Of a stretch of 64,000 bases of DNA, positions 24,762-33,921 are shown piece after piece. Location of the stretch: contig NZ_CP013862.1 of the NCBI RefSeq assembly GCF_001307805.1, forward strand, positions 3,596,001 through 3,660,000, read 5' to 3'. Position numbers and translations under genes: made by a program. A model generated the notes under the pieces. That model saw only the letters and a list, made by a program, of their open reading frames with translations. It searched no databases and had not been told where the DNA came from. The stretch comes from Lentibacillus amyloliquefaciens. GTDB taxonomy: Bacteria > Bacillota > Bacilli > Bacillales > Amphibacillaceae. Each line of letters opens with the position of its first letter. Position 1 is the stretch's first letter.

Positions 24762-24798
24762 GCCAGTCTTGTCCTAACGGGGGAGGGCTGGTTTTTTG
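24762..24798 (+). terminator. Rho-independent terminator
   Basis: AGCCAGTC pairs with GGGCTGGT (one wobble) and is followed by TTTTTT. It ends the nhaC unit. Confidence 0.65.
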
Positions 24799-24825
24799 TT
24801 GCAGACGGCGCAATTTTGTATAATA
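24797..24825 (+). promoter_or_regulatory. Sigma-A promoter of the aldo/keto reductase gene
   Basis: TTGTTG and TATAAT are 17 bases apart, 38 bases before the ATG. It begins inside the T run of the preceding terminator. Confidence 0.55.
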
Positions 24826-24863
24826 GATATGTGACCGTAAGAATTTGAATTGGAGGGTACGTT

Positions 24864-25691
24864 ATGATTGAGCATCTGCAAGATACAGTTACGTTAAATA
24901 ATGGCGTCAAAATGCCAGGGTTTGGGTTGGGCGTCTATAAAGTTGATGAAGAAGTTGCCGTTGATTCGGTGAAAGCAGCTTTAGAGAATGGCTATCGAAG
25001 CATTGATACGGCATCATTTTATAACAATGAAAAAGGCGTCGGAAAAGGCATCAGAGAATCTGGTGTTCCGAGAGAAGAAATTTTTATTACATCAAAAGTG
25101 TGGAACGATGAACAAGGCTATGAGGAGACGCTTGAAGCATTTGAGCGGAGCCTTGAAAAACTTGGCTTGGATTATCTTGATTTATACCTGATCCATTGGC
25201 CAGTCAAAGGGAAGTATCAAGATACATGGAAAGCAATGGAAAAATTATATAATGAAGGAAAAGTCCGCGCAATTGGTGTCAGTAATTTTCATGTTCATCA
25301 TTTGCAGGATTTAATGTCTAATAGCAAGGTAAAACCTGTTGTTGATCAAGTGGAGTACCATCCACATTTGTCTCAGGAGAAATTGAGAGCATTTTGCGAG
25401 GAAGCTGATATCAAGCTTGAAGCGTGGTCCCCGCTGAAAAAAGGCAGGTTGTTCGATGAACCGGTGATTTCAGAGCTTGCTGATAAATACGGCAAAACGT
25501 CTGCACAAATCATTTTGCGCTGGGATGTGCAAAATAACGTTATAACGATACCAAAATCAACGCATGCACATCGGATAAAGGAAAATGCTGATATTTTTGA
25601 TTTCACCCTGACAGATGAGGAAGTGACGCGGATTAGCAGTCTGAATAAGGACGACCGGACAGGCAAGAATCCGGATAGTTTTGACGAGTAA
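24864..25691 (+). CDS. Aldo/keto reductase (YvgN/YtbE-like)
   Basis: A 275-residue TIM-barrel NADPH-dependent reductase. The catalytic tetrad is visible: Asp48 and Tyr53 in [11 protein letters not shown], Lys78 in ITSKVWN and His111 in LIHWPVKG. The NADPH-binding [13 protein letters not shown] segment lies near the C-terminus. The closest B. subtilis relatives reduce glyoxal, methylglyoxal and other aldehydes, so a detoxification role is likely. GGAGG lies before the ATG. It is monocistronic between its own promoter and a terminator. Confidence 0.92.
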   Translation: MIEHLQDTVTLNNGVKMPGFGLGVYKVDEEVAVDSVKAALENGYRSIDTASFYNNEKGVGKGIRESGVPREEIFITSKVWNDEQGYEETLEAFERSLEKLGLDYLDLYLIHWPVKGKYQDTWKAMEKLYNEGKVRAIGVSNFHVHHLQDLMSNSKVKPVVDQVEYHPHLSQEKLRAFCEEADIKLEAWSPLKKGRLFDEPVISELADKYGKTSAQIILRWDVQNNVITIPKSTHAHRIKENADIFDFTLTDEEVTRISSLNKDDRTGKNPDSFDE

Positions 25692-25798
25692 TCACCTCAG
25701 GGCTTATGGTTCTCTTACAAACAGCCTGATTTCAACTGCATGTTACACATTCGAGGATGCTGGTCTTAAGTATTCGCGACATACATGAAACTGCAAAT

Positions 25799-25836
25799 GA
25801 CTCCTTTCACCTTATTTAGGTAGAGGGAGTCTTTTT
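25799..25836 (+). terminator. Terminator downstream of the aldo/keto reductase gene
   Basis: GACTCC and GGAGTC, extended by CCT/AGG, form a stem followed by CTTTTTC. The rest of the 385-base gap holds only AT-rich DNA and the next promoter. Confidence 0.7.
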
Positions 25837-25979
25837 CATGTTCAGGCAAGGAGGCTAGCCGTAACTAACTGATAAGCTTCCGGTTTTTTGCTGTTTTTGC
25901 GGCCATTTCTTCAAATGACTATTTTTTCTTTAGGAAACCTTCATAACAATTTTAGTTTTCGCAAATATTCATTGTGTAT

Positions 25980-26007
25980 TTAAATTCTATTCGACACGTT
26001 TTATAAT
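25980..26007 (+). promoter_or_regulatory. Candidate promoter of the first AbgT gene
   Basis: TTAAAT and TATAAT are 16 bases apart. The -10 box is perfect and the -35 box weak. Confidence 0.35.
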
Positions 26008-26076
26008 GTTAGAAGTGCGCTTTTGACTAATTATTTTTCAGAATATTATCTAAAGGATGATTGAGAGGAGAATTTG

Positions 26077-27636
26077 ATGGAGAAGCAAAGAAAGGGCGTC
26101 TTTCAGCGGTTTTTGGACGGCGTTGAATTTATTGGTAATAAACTGCCGCATCCAATTACATTGTTTGCCATTTTAGCAGGAATTGTACTCATTTTGTCCG
26201 CTGCTTTGCAGCCTCTGGGCATTAGTGTGGAACATCCTGGTGAAGATGGCGAAATGGTTGAAATTAACAACCTGTTAAATGCTGAAGGTCTGAAATATAT
26301 TTTTGGGAGCATGACAGATAACTTCATCGGCTTTGCGCCGCTTGGTGTTGTTCTCGTAACCATGCTCGGTATTGGTGTCGCAGAACGTACCGGGTTGATC
26401 AGTGCGTTATTGCGTGGGTTTGTATTATCCATACCTAGACGATTTATAACGGTTGGCCTTGTTTTTGCCGGTATTATGTCCAGTGTTGCATCTGACGCCG
26501 GATATGTTGTTTTGCCGCCGCTTGGCGCATTGATTTTTGCTGCGATGGGCAGACATCCATTGGCTGGTCTGGCAGCTGCGTTTGCCGGTGTATCGGCAGG
26601 GTTCAGTGCCAATCTGGTGCTGTCCGGTACAGACGTGATGCTTGGTGAGCTGACGATTGCTGCTGCTTCAACAATTGACCCGGCATATGCGGAAACTATG
26701 AATATTGCCATGAACTGGTTTTTCATAGCTGCTTCGGTATTTGTCCTGACATTTTTGGGTAGCTGGGTAACCGAACGCGTTGTTGTACCGCGTTTAGGTA
26801 CGTATAAAGGTGAAGATGGAGAAGATGATGAAGGGAACAACAATGCGCTTGAAGGACTTAAGCCTGTTGAGAAAAAAGGTTTAATCTTCTCCGGCATTTC
26901 TTTGCTTGTTGGACTTATTCTGACAGCACTGCTTATCTTGCCGGAAAATGCCCCGTTGCGCGGGACTGAAGGCAATTATATGGATCAAATCATCCAGTCG
27001 CCATTTATGAGTTCGCTGGTGCCGATTATTGCAATACTATTCTTCATACCGGGACTTGTATATGGCATGGTGACTAAAACGATCCGCAATGACAAAGACG
27101 TTGCTGCACAGATGACTGATACAATGGCATCGATGGGGATGTTCATTGTGCTCGCCTTTACAGCAGGTCAATTTGTTGCGTATTTCAATGAATCAAATAT
27201 GGGTCTGGTGCTTGGTGTTTATGGTGCCGAGTTTCTCGACAGCATCAACCTGACAGGTATCCCGTTAATTTTGATGTTTGTTATTATTACAGGTTTCATT
27301 AACTTGTTTATCGGAAGTGCTTCGGCTAAATGGGCGATGATGGCTCCGATATTTGTACCGATTATGATGCAGCTTGGTTATTCACCTGAACTGACACAAA
27401 TGGCTTATCGTGTTGCTGACTCAACAACAAATATCATTACACCGTTGATGACCTACTTTGCAATCATTATTGCGTTTGCCCAAAAGTATGATAAGAAAAT
27501 GGGTATTGGTACTATGATTTCGGTTATGCTGCCATACTCGATATACTTCCTGGTCGGCTGGACAATTATGCTGGTTATCTGGATGCTGCTCGGCACTCCA
27601 TTGGGACCGGGTTCACCGATTCAATATGGCGGATAG
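26077..27636 (+). CDS. AbgT-family transporter (copy 1)
   Basis: A 519-residue membrane protein of the p-aminobenzoyl-glutamate transporter family, related to MtrF and YdaH, which can export antimetabolites such as sulfonamides. It begins with a family-typical VEFIGNKLPHPITLF, contains SDAGYVVLPPLGA and HPLAGLAAAFAGVSAGFSAN, and ends with YRVADSTTNIITPLM and a PLGPGSPI tail. GAGAGGAG lies six bases before the ATG at 26077. It is monocistronic. A closely related paralogue is at 60895, and each is flanked by a copy of the same structured repeat. The substrate is unknown. Confidence 0.88.
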   Translation: MEKQRKGVFQRFLDGVEFIGNKLPHPITLFAILAGIVLILSAALQPLGISVEHPGEDGEMVEINNLLNAEGLKYIFGSMTDNFIGFAPLGVVLVTMLGIGVAERTGLISALLRGFVLSIPRRFITVGLVFAGIMSSVASDAGYVVLPPLGALIFAAMGRHPLAGLAAAFAGVSAGFSANLVLSGTDVMLGELTIAAASTIDPAYAETMNIAMNWFFIAASVFVLTFLGSWVTERVVVPRLGTYKGEDGEDDEGNNNALEGLKPVEKKGLIFSGISLLVGLILTALLILPENAPLRGTEGNYMDQIIQSPFMSSLVPIIAILFFIPGLVYGMVTKTIRNDKDVAAQMTDTMASMGMFIVLAFTAGQFVAYFNESNMGLVLGVYGAEFLDSINLTGIPLILMFVIITGFINLFIGSASAKWAMMAPIFVPIMMQLGYSPELTQMAYRVADSTTNIITPLMTYFAIIIAFAQKYDKKMGIGTMISVMLPYSIYFLVGWTIMLVIWMLLGTPLGPGSPIQYGG

Positions 27637-27639
27637 TTC

Positions 27640-27757
27640 AAAGTGAAACTTCAATCAGTGGGGGGTTCCACTGATTGTTAGTTGAACGAATCGGACATTT
27701 AGGGACAGTTAACCACTGTTTTTTCGGTGGTTTCCTGTCCCTTACATGCGGGATAAA
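27640..27757 (-). repeat. Two-hairpin structured repeat, copy A (inverted orientation)
   Basis: Read on the minus strand it has the flank ATCCCGCATGTAA, an outer stem GGGACAG/CTGTCCC with inner ACCAC/GTGGT, the flank TAAATGTCCGATTCGTTC, and a second hairpin CAATCAGTGG/CCACTGATTG. Copies B (28821-28982) and C (60693-60855) share flanks and the second hairpin but have different outer-stem bases that still pair. It starts just after the AbgT stop. Confidence 0.75.
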
Positions 27758-27795
27758 AACCTTTCACTTCCTTTAGAGGAGGTGAAAGGTTTTTT
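27756..27795 (+). terminator. Terminator downstream of AbgT
   Basis: AAACCTTTCAC pairs perfectly with GTGAAAGGTTT and ends in a T run. The A tract on the left lets it also serve the minus-strand yitT gene. Confidence 0.8.
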
Positions 27796-27821
27796 GCTTG
27801 GTAAAATAGTGCTGTTAAACA

Positions 27822-28655
27822 TTATCTGCCTTTATACCCTTTCCGGAAAATTTCCTGCACAGGGTGGACGGTGACGTATGCATCCGGGTCAATTTCAGAA
27901 ATGATTTTTCGAAAAGGTACAATTTCGTACCGATTGATTACCAGGTAAAGAACTTCCCGTTGTGAGCGGGTGTACCCGCCTTGTCCGTCCAATATCGTAA
28001 TGCCCCGTGCCATCCGATTGGTGACAGCTTCCAAAACTTCGCCGGGTGATGTGGAGATAATCAGGACAGCTGTCCGCTCATTGGCGCCTTCAACGACAAC
28101 ATCGATAATTTTTGCCCCGACATAAACGGATACGAGTGTGTACATAGCACGTTCCTGGCCGATAACAAATGCCGAGCCTGCAATCACGGCAATATCAATG
28201 ATCAGCATCCCTTTACCAATTGTCCAGCCGAATGCTTGGTTGGCGAGTCTTGCTAAAATGGCTGATCCTCCCGATGTTCCGCCTGCCCGAAAAATCATGC
28301 CAAGGCCCAATCCGACGCAAAGGCCGGCGAATAATGCCGCCAGCAGCGTATCATCATTAATGTCGTTTCCCCAAGCAACTGTAACATGCAAGAAAAGTGA
28401 TGAAAAAATAATAGCGATAATCGTATAGATGGTGACCCGTCTAGCAAAAAATTTATAACCAAAAGCAACAAGTGCCGTATTCAACACAAAGTTAACAATA
28501 CCCGGCGACCAATCAAACAGATAGTGGAAGACAATCGTTATACCAATTACACCGCCCTCCGATAAACGGTTTGGAATGGCAAAATAATTGACGCCTATTG
28601 CAAATATGAATGAGCCGGCAATAATCAAAAGTATGTCCCGTATTGCATTGTTCAA
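27822..28655 (-). CDS. YitT-family membrane protein (DUF161/DUF2179)
   Basis: A 277-residue protein with about five to six N-terminal transmembrane helices (residues 10-165) and a soluble C-terminal DUF2179 domain that includes RMARGITILDGQGGYTRSQRE. This is the layout of YitT/YpjC/YvjA-type proteins, widespread in spore formers and without a settled function. The TTG start at 28655 has AAGGAGGGG at good spacing. It lies between two copies of the structured repeat. A transport or small-molecule role is suggested for the family only by its topology. Confidence 0.88.
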   Translation of the reverse strand: MNNAIRDILLIIAGSFIFAIGVNYFAIPNRLSEGGVIGITIVFHYLFDWSPGIVNFVLNTALVAFGYKFFARRVTIYTIIAIIFSSLFLHVTVAWGNDINDDTLLAALFAGLCVGLGLGMIFRAGGTSGGSAILARLANQAFGWTIGKGMLIIDIAVIAGSAFVIGQERAMYTLVSVYVGAKIIDVVVEGANERTAVLIISTSPGEVLEAVTNRMARGITILDGQGGYTRSQREVLYLVINRYEIVPFRKIISEIDPDAYVTVHPVQEIFRKGYKGR

Positions 28656-28761
28656 GCGGACCCCTCCTTTGCAGATTCAGAAATAGTTGTTGTCTATTAT
28701 AACGAAATCGTCCCGCTTTGAGAAATGAATGAGGGTTAACTTGAAAAAAGCATTTCAGTGG

Positions 28762-28787
28762 TTCGCGCAATAGACTTATATATCGCG
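28762..28787. repeat. Degenerate two-unit TTCGCG element
   Basis: TTCGCG at 28762 and ATCGCG at 28782 are 20 bases apart, resembling a decayed copy of the 21-bp arrays at 7881 and 19586. Confidence 0.35.
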
Positions 28788-28820
28788 CCCGAAAGTTGAT
28801 TCAAATTGCGGAATACACGC

Positions 28821-28982
28821 ATTTTATCCCGCATGTAACTGGCAGTAAGAACCCCACCTTAAATGTTCGAGTATACGATGAAGGTTAGGTGGGGGTCAAC
28901 TGCCAGTAAATGTCCGATTCGTTCATCTAACAATCAGTGGGGGGAAGAAAGAAAACCTCCACTGATTGAAGATTCACTTTAT
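28821..28982 (+). repeat. Two-hairpin structured repeat, copy B
   Basis: The left flank is ATTTTATCCCGCATGTAA. The outer stem ACTGGCAGT/ACTGCCAGT (28838-28846 with 28899-28907) is perfect, and the inner stem is CCCCACCT/AGGTGGGG. Then come TAAATGTCCGATTCGTTC and the second stem CAATCAGTGG/CCACTGATTG. It occupies most of the 409-base gap between yitT and the ComA-like gene. Confidence 0.85.
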
Positions 28983-29012
28983 GAAAATGCGGGAACGTTA
29001 TAGTGCAGCATC

Positions 29013-29048
29013 TAAAAAAATAACCGGACAGTTAATCTGCCCGGTTTT
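29013..29048 (-). terminator. Terminator of the ComA-like/MmgE-like operon
   Basis: AACCGGACAG pairs with CTGCCCGGTT over TTAAT. On the minus strand it is followed by TATTTTTTT. It lies 17 bases after the stop at 29065. Confidence 0.8.
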
Positions 29049-29064
29049 GTAAGATGGAAAGCAA

Positions 29065-29895
29065 TTATTTAGCTTCATTAAAGGTAATGACGCGTCCCCA
29101 CAGGTCCTTAGTTCCCCAAATGCCGCGACGCAGAGCTTCCAGCTGAACAATCTGGCTGTGATCGACAAATACGTTCACTTCAGGGCCATAGTTTTTGATA
29201 TACCATTCAAAAACATCAGGGTCCGCTGCTTCGAACATAACGTTTTCGGTGCCGAGCTCACGGGCGAACTGTGTGGCAATTTCTGTCCGCCAGTCATTGA
29301 CGCTTTCAGTGATGCCTTCTGATTCAATCATCAACATATAAGCACCCGCTTCAAGACAGCGTTTGCCGACTTCAATCGCTTGTGAAGGATCGGTGATGCC
29401 TTCAGCTTCATTTTGTTCCGCAGTGTTGGTTCCACCGGCTCCGAATTGGACACCGATTTCCGGCTTGGCGAGAAGTCCTTTATTCTGTACCTTTTTAACC
29501 AGACGTACAATGTCATCGGTCGGCATGGTGATGAACCCGGTTGAAATTTCAATAATATCAAAACCGAGACGTTTACACTCATCAAGGTAATGGTCGACCG
29601 CTTCCGGCCCTTGGGTCAGAACGGTTTCCATAAAACCGCCTGTAGATACTTTCACATCATATTCATGGGCAAGGTCAAGCAATTCCCGCAGTTTATCTTC
29701 CGGATACAGGGTAAATGCACCGCCTGAAAACTTCAAGATGTCAACATAATCGCCCATTGTTTCCATAATATCGCGGAGGTAATTGGTACCCATAACGGTA
29801 TAGTATGGGCCGCGGATTTCAGTCAGTCCTTTGTTGCGCGGTTTTTCCTGGCGGCTGTTCATACGGATTTTTTGGAAAGCTCTTTGGTTACTCAT
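29065..29895 (-). CDS. Phosphosulfolactate synthase-like protein (ComA/YitD family)
   Basis: A 276-residue TIM-barrel protein of the ComA family. In methanogens ComA adds sulfite to phosphoenolpyruvate to make phosphosulfolactate. Bacterial relatives such as YitD are poorly understood. Recognisable segments are KFSGGAFTLYPEDKL, KVSTGGFMETVLTQG, the DIIEISTGFI strand and the late FEAADP and VNVFVDHSQI blocks. ATG at 29895 is used because GAGGAGG ends nine bases before it; the ATG at 29904 touches that site. It overlaps the upstream MmgE/PrpD gene by 8 bases, so the two are translationally coupled. No sulfopyruvate decarboxylase or sulfolactate dehydrogenase is nearby. Confidence 0.82.
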   Translation of the reverse strand: MSNQRAFQKIRMNSRQEKPRNKGLTEIRGPYYTVMGTNYLRDIMETMGDYVDILKFSGGAFTLYPEDKLRELLDLAHEYDVKVSTGGFMETVLTQGPEAVDHYLDECKRLGFDIIEISTGFITMPTDDIVRLVKKVQNKGLLAKPEIGVQFGAGGTNTAEQNEAEGITDPSQAIEVGKRCLEAGAYMLMIESEGITESVNDWRTEIATQFARELGTENVMFEAADPDVFEWYIKNYGPEVNVFVDHSQIVQLEALRRGIWGTKDLWGRVITFNEAK

Positions 29896-31282
29896 ATGAT
29901 TCATCCTCCTCAGGTTTAATTTGACCAAGCAATTCCGTTAACTCGCTAACTTTCACATTTTCCAGATTTTTGATCGTATCGGCAATTTTACCGGCCAGTG
30001 TATTGTCGATGTCACGCGTCAGTCCATTGTATTTTTCCATCAGGACATCCCAGCTGGCAGGCTGTGTTTTGAATCCCTGATAATCGCGTTTTTCGACTTC
30101 AAAAATCTGTCCGTCGTTTGTTTCCAGTTCGATTCGGCACGCCATTTCATCCGGAAACCGGCTGCTGTAACTGTCATCAGGTCTGATATCAACTTTTTGC
30201 AGCAGTTCCTGAATATCCTCTCGTACGATGCGATCAGGATCATATTGTTCCGGCATGACTTGACCATCAAGGTAAGCGGCCGCCAGCATATATGGCAGGG
30301 AATGATCGGCTTCTTCTTTGTACCGGATCAGTTTCTTGCCGCCTTCTTCACCGCCGCCGATAATGTTATAAGCAACATCAAACGTGGTGAGCCGGATTTC
30401 TTTAATGTCTTTCGGTTTTATATTTTCACGGTCCCGAAGCTCAAGCAGTCCTTCAATGGATGATTGTGAGTGAATTTCAGCATTGAAGCGCTTGATGATG
30501 GTATCGGTGACGCGTTCAAGGTCTTCTGTTTCCCAATCGATTGTGAATTCGCCTGCAATCGAATCCATTAAGCCTTTATTCCCTTCAAAAACTTCCCGCG
30601 GTCCGGTGATGCCATATTTGGCAAGCATGCTTGCGTGCACAGCACCCATTGCCGTATTCGGGTAGGCGAGCCCTTTCCAGTTTGACAATTCACCGGTTCG
30701 GGTTACTCTGAGTGAATTGTAGCCTGTCGCGGCAATTGCGATGGCATTGGCAATCTGGCTGTTGTTAAGCCCCATTGCTCGTGCTGCTCCGGCTGCTGCA
30801 CCATATGCGCCCTGGACAGTATGGTCAAAGCCGTGTTTCCGGACCGGGGCAATATCTGACAGACGGCATTGTATCTGATAGGCAATTGCCAGTGCCAGCA
30901 AAAAATCTTTTCCACTTGTGTCGGCATACTCGGCAGCTGCGAGCACCGGTGCAATATTGTCAGATGGATGCCCGGTTTCTTCTTTTGCAAGATATGAATC
31001 ATTAAAATCGAGATAACGTACAGCCGCTCCGTTGAAAAATGCTGCGTAGTCAGGTGTTGTTTTACCGCCGCCAATCAGTGTGACGACCGATTCACCGCCG
31101 AGATCCTCTGTCATTTGGCGAATATTTTTGACAGGTTCACCGTTAAGTGCACCAATTGCAACACCGATTGAATCGAGCACGCGGCCTTTCAGTGCTTCTT
31201 TTGCCTCATCGGAAAGCTTCGTCCAATCGGCATTGTGAACCCATTCTGCCAGCTGTTCGACCATTGTTCTTTCCTTAGACAT
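29888..31282 (-). CDS. MmgE/PrpD-family protein (2-methylcitrate dehydratase / cis-aconitate decarboxylase fold)
   Basis: A 464-residue protein of the MmgE/PrpD family. Members dehydrate 2-methylcitrate or decarboxylate cis-aconitate without a cofactor. Visible family features are the N-terminal helical domain with LDSIGVAIGALNGEPV, AAFFNGAAVRYLDFNDSY, the GHPSDNIAPVLAAAEY block and the middle KGLAYPNTAMGAVHASMLA. ATG at 31282 has an excellent GGAGGTGATT; a longer frame from 31366 lacks a site. There is no prpB/prpC or mmgD nearby, so it is probably not a methylcitrate-cycle enzyme. It is the first gene of a two-gene operon with a ComA-like protein, which suggests the pair acts on one pathway of unknown substrate. 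Confidence 0.82.
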   Translation of the reverse strand: MSKERTMVEQLAEWVHNADWTKLSDEAKEALKGRVLDSIGVAIGALNGEPVKNIRQMTEDLGGESVVTLIGGGKTTPDYAAFFNGAAVRYLDFNDSYLAKEETGHPSDNIAPVLAAAEYADTSGKDFLLALAIAYQIQCRLSDIAPVRKHGFDHTVQGAYGAAAGAARAMGLNNSQIANAIAIAATGYNSLRVTRTGELSNWKGLAYPNTAMGAVHASMLAKYGITGPREVFEGNKGLMDSIAGEFTIDWETEDLERVTDTIIKRFNAEIHSQSSIEGLLELRDRENIKPKDIKEIRLTTFDVAYNIIGGGEEGGKKLIRYKEEADHSLPYMLAAAYLDGQVMPEQYDPDRIVREDIQELLQKVDIRPDDSYSSRFPDEMACRIELETNDGQIFEVEKRDYQGFKTQPASWDVLMEKYNGLTRDIDNTLAGKIADTIKNLENVKVSELTELLGQIKPEEDESYE

Positions 31283-31615
31283 GTGAATCACCTCCAAATT
31301 GATATATGGAACTTCCGCTTTAAACGGCGGTGAAAATGATAAATCATGCTCATGAACAGGAAACAACTGCTGTTCAACACCTCAGTGGCCACAAAGAGGA
31401 ATCTCAAAGGAAGTATCTTATCTTCCTTCACTTATTATGATATGACATTTAGTGATAAAAATAAATAATTATAACTTGTAAAATTGATATTAAATACTTA
31501 TATCATGTGATAAGTTTATGTTTTTGGGTTAGAAAGCATTCCTGTAATGATAAAAGCAAGTACTGTTTTACTGCTCTCACAAATATAATGATATTAGGAT
31601 TGCAGGAGGGATTCG
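31283..31615. other. AT-rich divergent intergenic region
   Basis: This 333-base stretch separates divergent genes. Apart from the two ribosome sites at its ends I see no clear promoter pair, repeat or coding sequence. AT-rich blocks around 31440-31520 could hold weak promoters. Confidence 0.4.
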
Positions 31616-32056
31616 ATGCGGAAAATAGCAGCCATCCTCGTTTTGGCCATAATCGGAGCTTTTATATTTATGCTCATTCACCAATCAGCAGATGACGAAG
31701 CAACTGAAGCAGTCACTGAATTTTATTCATATGAACAGGAAGCTGATTTCTCAGCTTCCTGGGAGATGTTTCATCCGATCATGAAAGAGAAGTTTGATAA
31801 AATTGATTATTTGCAAGACCGTGCACATGTATTTCTGAATCATTTTGGTGTGGAGACATTCAGTTTTACTGTAGGCGAGGCAACTGAAATTGAGGACTGG
31901 ACGATAGAAAATGATGCGGAGGTGATTGATACGGTCTATCAAGTGCCTGTTTCTTTAGGTTTTAAAGGAAAATACGGAAATTTCAGCTTGGTGCAGAACA
32001 CCTTTGCGACCAAAGTTAAGGGCGAATGGAAGATACTTTGGGACTATAAAAAGTAG
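31616..32056 (+). CDS. Membrane-anchored small protein, NTF2-like/DUF4878-type fold suspected
   Basis: A 146-residue protein with a single N-terminal helix (residues 4-22, IAAILVLAIIGAFIFMLIH) that serves as anchor or signal. It is followed by an acidic extracellular domain. The pattern of an early helix (AVTEFYSYEQEADFSASWEMFHP) and a C-terminal beta section ending GEWKILWDYKK resembles small NTF2-like domains of Bacillus surface proteins. There is no lipobox. AGGAGGG lies before the ATG. I cannot name a family with certainty. It is transcribed alone. Confidence 0.7.
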   Translation: MRKIAAILVLAIIGAFIFMLIHQSADDEATEAVTEFYSYEQEADFSASWEMFHPIMKEKFDKIDYLQDRAHVFLNHFGVETFSFTVGEATEIEDWTIENDAEVIDTVYQVPVSLGFKGKYGNFSLVQNTFATKVKGEWKILWDYKK

Positions 32057-32112
32057 AAAAGAGACTGGGATATAATTAAAACGTCCAAATCTAAAGATGA
32101 ACAATACACTAC

Positions 32113-32146
32113 TTGAGCATGAGGAGGCTCACCAGCCGCCCGCAGA
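32113..32146. repeat. Fragment of the GC-rich dispersed repeat
   Basis: GAGGAGGCTCACCAGCCGCC is the reverse complement of part of the repeat at 39183-39441 (near 39213-39232). Only about 35 bases are recognisable, between convergent genes. Confidence 0.5.
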
Positions 32147-32241
32147 GCATTTCTTTGTAGTTAAAACACTTTTGTGCCAGCCTCTTGTTTCCAGATTTTC
32201 CGGTAATGATGCGGCTGAATTGCTGCCGGCGATATCTATTC

Positions 32242-33921
32242 TTATTCACTTTCCACCCGATACAAATAAATTTTATAGATCGACTCATTATTTTCAAAGC
32301 TCCGTTCAAATGCAAGCTGATTTTCATCGTGATTTTCAATCGGCAATGCTGAAAGAACATAATCACCGCCCATGTCATTGAGTGCATCTGTATTGATATC
32401 CAGGTTATCGAGCGTTTTATCGCTGTTTTTTGTAAATATATAGTTTTCGCCAAGCTCAGCAACATACATATATATACGGCCGCCCCACGTATCAAAATAA
32501 TTTTCCAATGAAGCATTTTTCGCAAGTTCCGGTGCAATGATTTCTCTGAATTGATGCTTATATTCCAGCGGGAAGCTGTTATTATAAGTGTCCAGTGTAT
32601 AAAAGCCATTGAACTGTGCGACAGTGGGATGCATGGCGATACTTACAACGCGGTATTCAGACTGCTCCCGGCCGATATAGTCTTCAATTGATTCAAAGAG
32701 CTCTTCTGAATAAAACTCAGCATATGTCGGCTGGTTCAGTCTGTCATATTTCACTTCTTCATTCAGCCAAAATAAACTTAAGGTTTGGGCAATGAGCACA
32801 AGGATTACAAATGTTTTCCCGAATCGTATATGTTTCCATAAAATCCACAGTGCAAGAGCGAGTGCGATATACCAGATCATCGGATCGAGAAAATGAATGC
32901 GGCTGAAATTGAACGTATTGGCGATCATAAAGTTGTCTTTCACAATGCGCCAGCCTTCCCAGTACCAGAATGCATACCAGAGCGAGAGCAACACATTGGC
33001 GAGGAGCATAGCAATGAGCCATTTAGGATTTACCCGGCGGAAAGTTGCCACAACAAGAGCTATTCCAATAATCGGCAGAATGATATATGTATGGATAGCC
33101 ATATCATGGGTGTGTCCGGTCAAAAAGTTCTCGAAAAACAGACTTATGGTATCGCTAAGGTTGTTATGCCCCAGATTAAGTTCTTCGCGATGGGACGTAA
33201 AGCCTTCATTGATGAACATTGAGTAAAGAACCATATAGTTTTTAATCAGATAGATGCCACTCATGGCGGCTGTTGCTGTAAAAAGTGCCCAATTGCTTTG
33301 TTTCAAGCGAACCCAGTCAACCAGCCACAGAACCCCCATCAGACCAAGAAAGAAAACAAATGTTAAAATGAAACTGGAGAAAAATGGTATTAGCATTAAC
33401 GTTAGCCAATGGTACCAGGGTGTCTGCCAGCCACGGTCCCGGATGGATAGGAACAAATAAAGCGCAAGCGGCAGCCCGGCAATGGAAAGCCAGCCTGATG
33501 GCCAAAAAGGAAGCAAGGCAAACGTCAGAGCAACTCCCGTTATAATCCATTTGGAGCCTATAAACCTTCTCAAAAGTAAATACATCCCGAAAAATCCGGC
33601 AAATCTCATGATTGTCTGACCGATCGTATAGGCAGTCATCGGCTCAAACAGGACATAAAGCCATACCATGAAATCAAAAGGTGTGGCGAGCGTGCTTCGG
33701 GGGAGGCCATTGATGACATTCGGCAATTCGGTCATCGAAAAAAATTGGCCGCTTTCTGCCAGCAGTTTGTACCAAACAATATTCGAATCCAGATTATCGT
33801 GATGACGGATATGTGTATCTTCACCAAGAATGAAATACGGCGACAGATAAACGATGATAATCAGACAAGCTATCAGGATATGTTTATAATTTGAAAAAAT
33901 GTTTGATACGGCTGATGACAT
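32242..33921 (-). CDS. DUF6044/YkoS-like multi-spanning membrane protein, putative GT-C-type glycosyltransferase
   Basis: A 559-residue protein with about ten to twelve transmembrane helices in the first 400 residues and a soluble extracytoplasmic C-terminal domain of about 150 residues. The first external loop has an acidic/His motif (LGEDTHIRHHDNLDSN). In GT-C enzymes acidic residues of this loop are catalytic. It resembles B. subtilis YkoS (DUF6044). ATG at 33921 has AAGGA eight bases upstream and overlaps the aminotransferase gene by 38 bases. As last gene of a dTDP-sugar operon with a GT2 enzyme and a small flippase-like protein, it is the best candidate for the final transferase onto an envelope polymer. 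Confidence 0.75.
   Translation of the reverse strand: MSSAVSNIFSNYKHILIACLIIIVYLSPYFILGEDTHIRHHDNLDSNIVWYKLLAESGQFFSMTELPNVINGLPRSTLATPFDFMVWLYVLFEPMTAYTIGQTIMRFAGFFGMYLLLRRFIGSKWIITGVALTFALLPFWPSGWLSIAGLPLALYLFLSIRDRGWQTPWYHWLTLMLIPFFSSFILTFVFFLGLMGVLWLVDWVRLKQSNWALFTATAAMSGIYLIKNYMVLYSMFINEGFTSHREELNLGHNNLSDTISLFFENFLTGHTHDMAIHTYIILPIIGIALVVATFRRVNPKWLIAMLLANVLLSLWYAFWYWEGWRIVKDNFMIANTFNFSRIHFLDPMIWYIALALALWILWKHIRFGKTFVILVLIAQTLSLFWLNEEVKYDRLNQPTYAEFYSEELFESIEDYIGREQSEYRVVSIAMHPTVAQFNGFYTLDTYNNSFPLEYKHQFREIIAPELAKNASLENYFDTWGGRIYMYVAELGENYIFTKNSDKTLDNLDINTDALNDMGGDYVLSALPIENHDENQLAFERSFENNESIYKIYLYRVESE

Noticed and set aside
29888..31282. Methylcitrate-cycle gene prpD/mmgE in the strict sense
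   Set aside because: No citrate synthase, methylisocitrate lyase or acyl-CoA genes are adjacent; the partner is a ComA-like gene.
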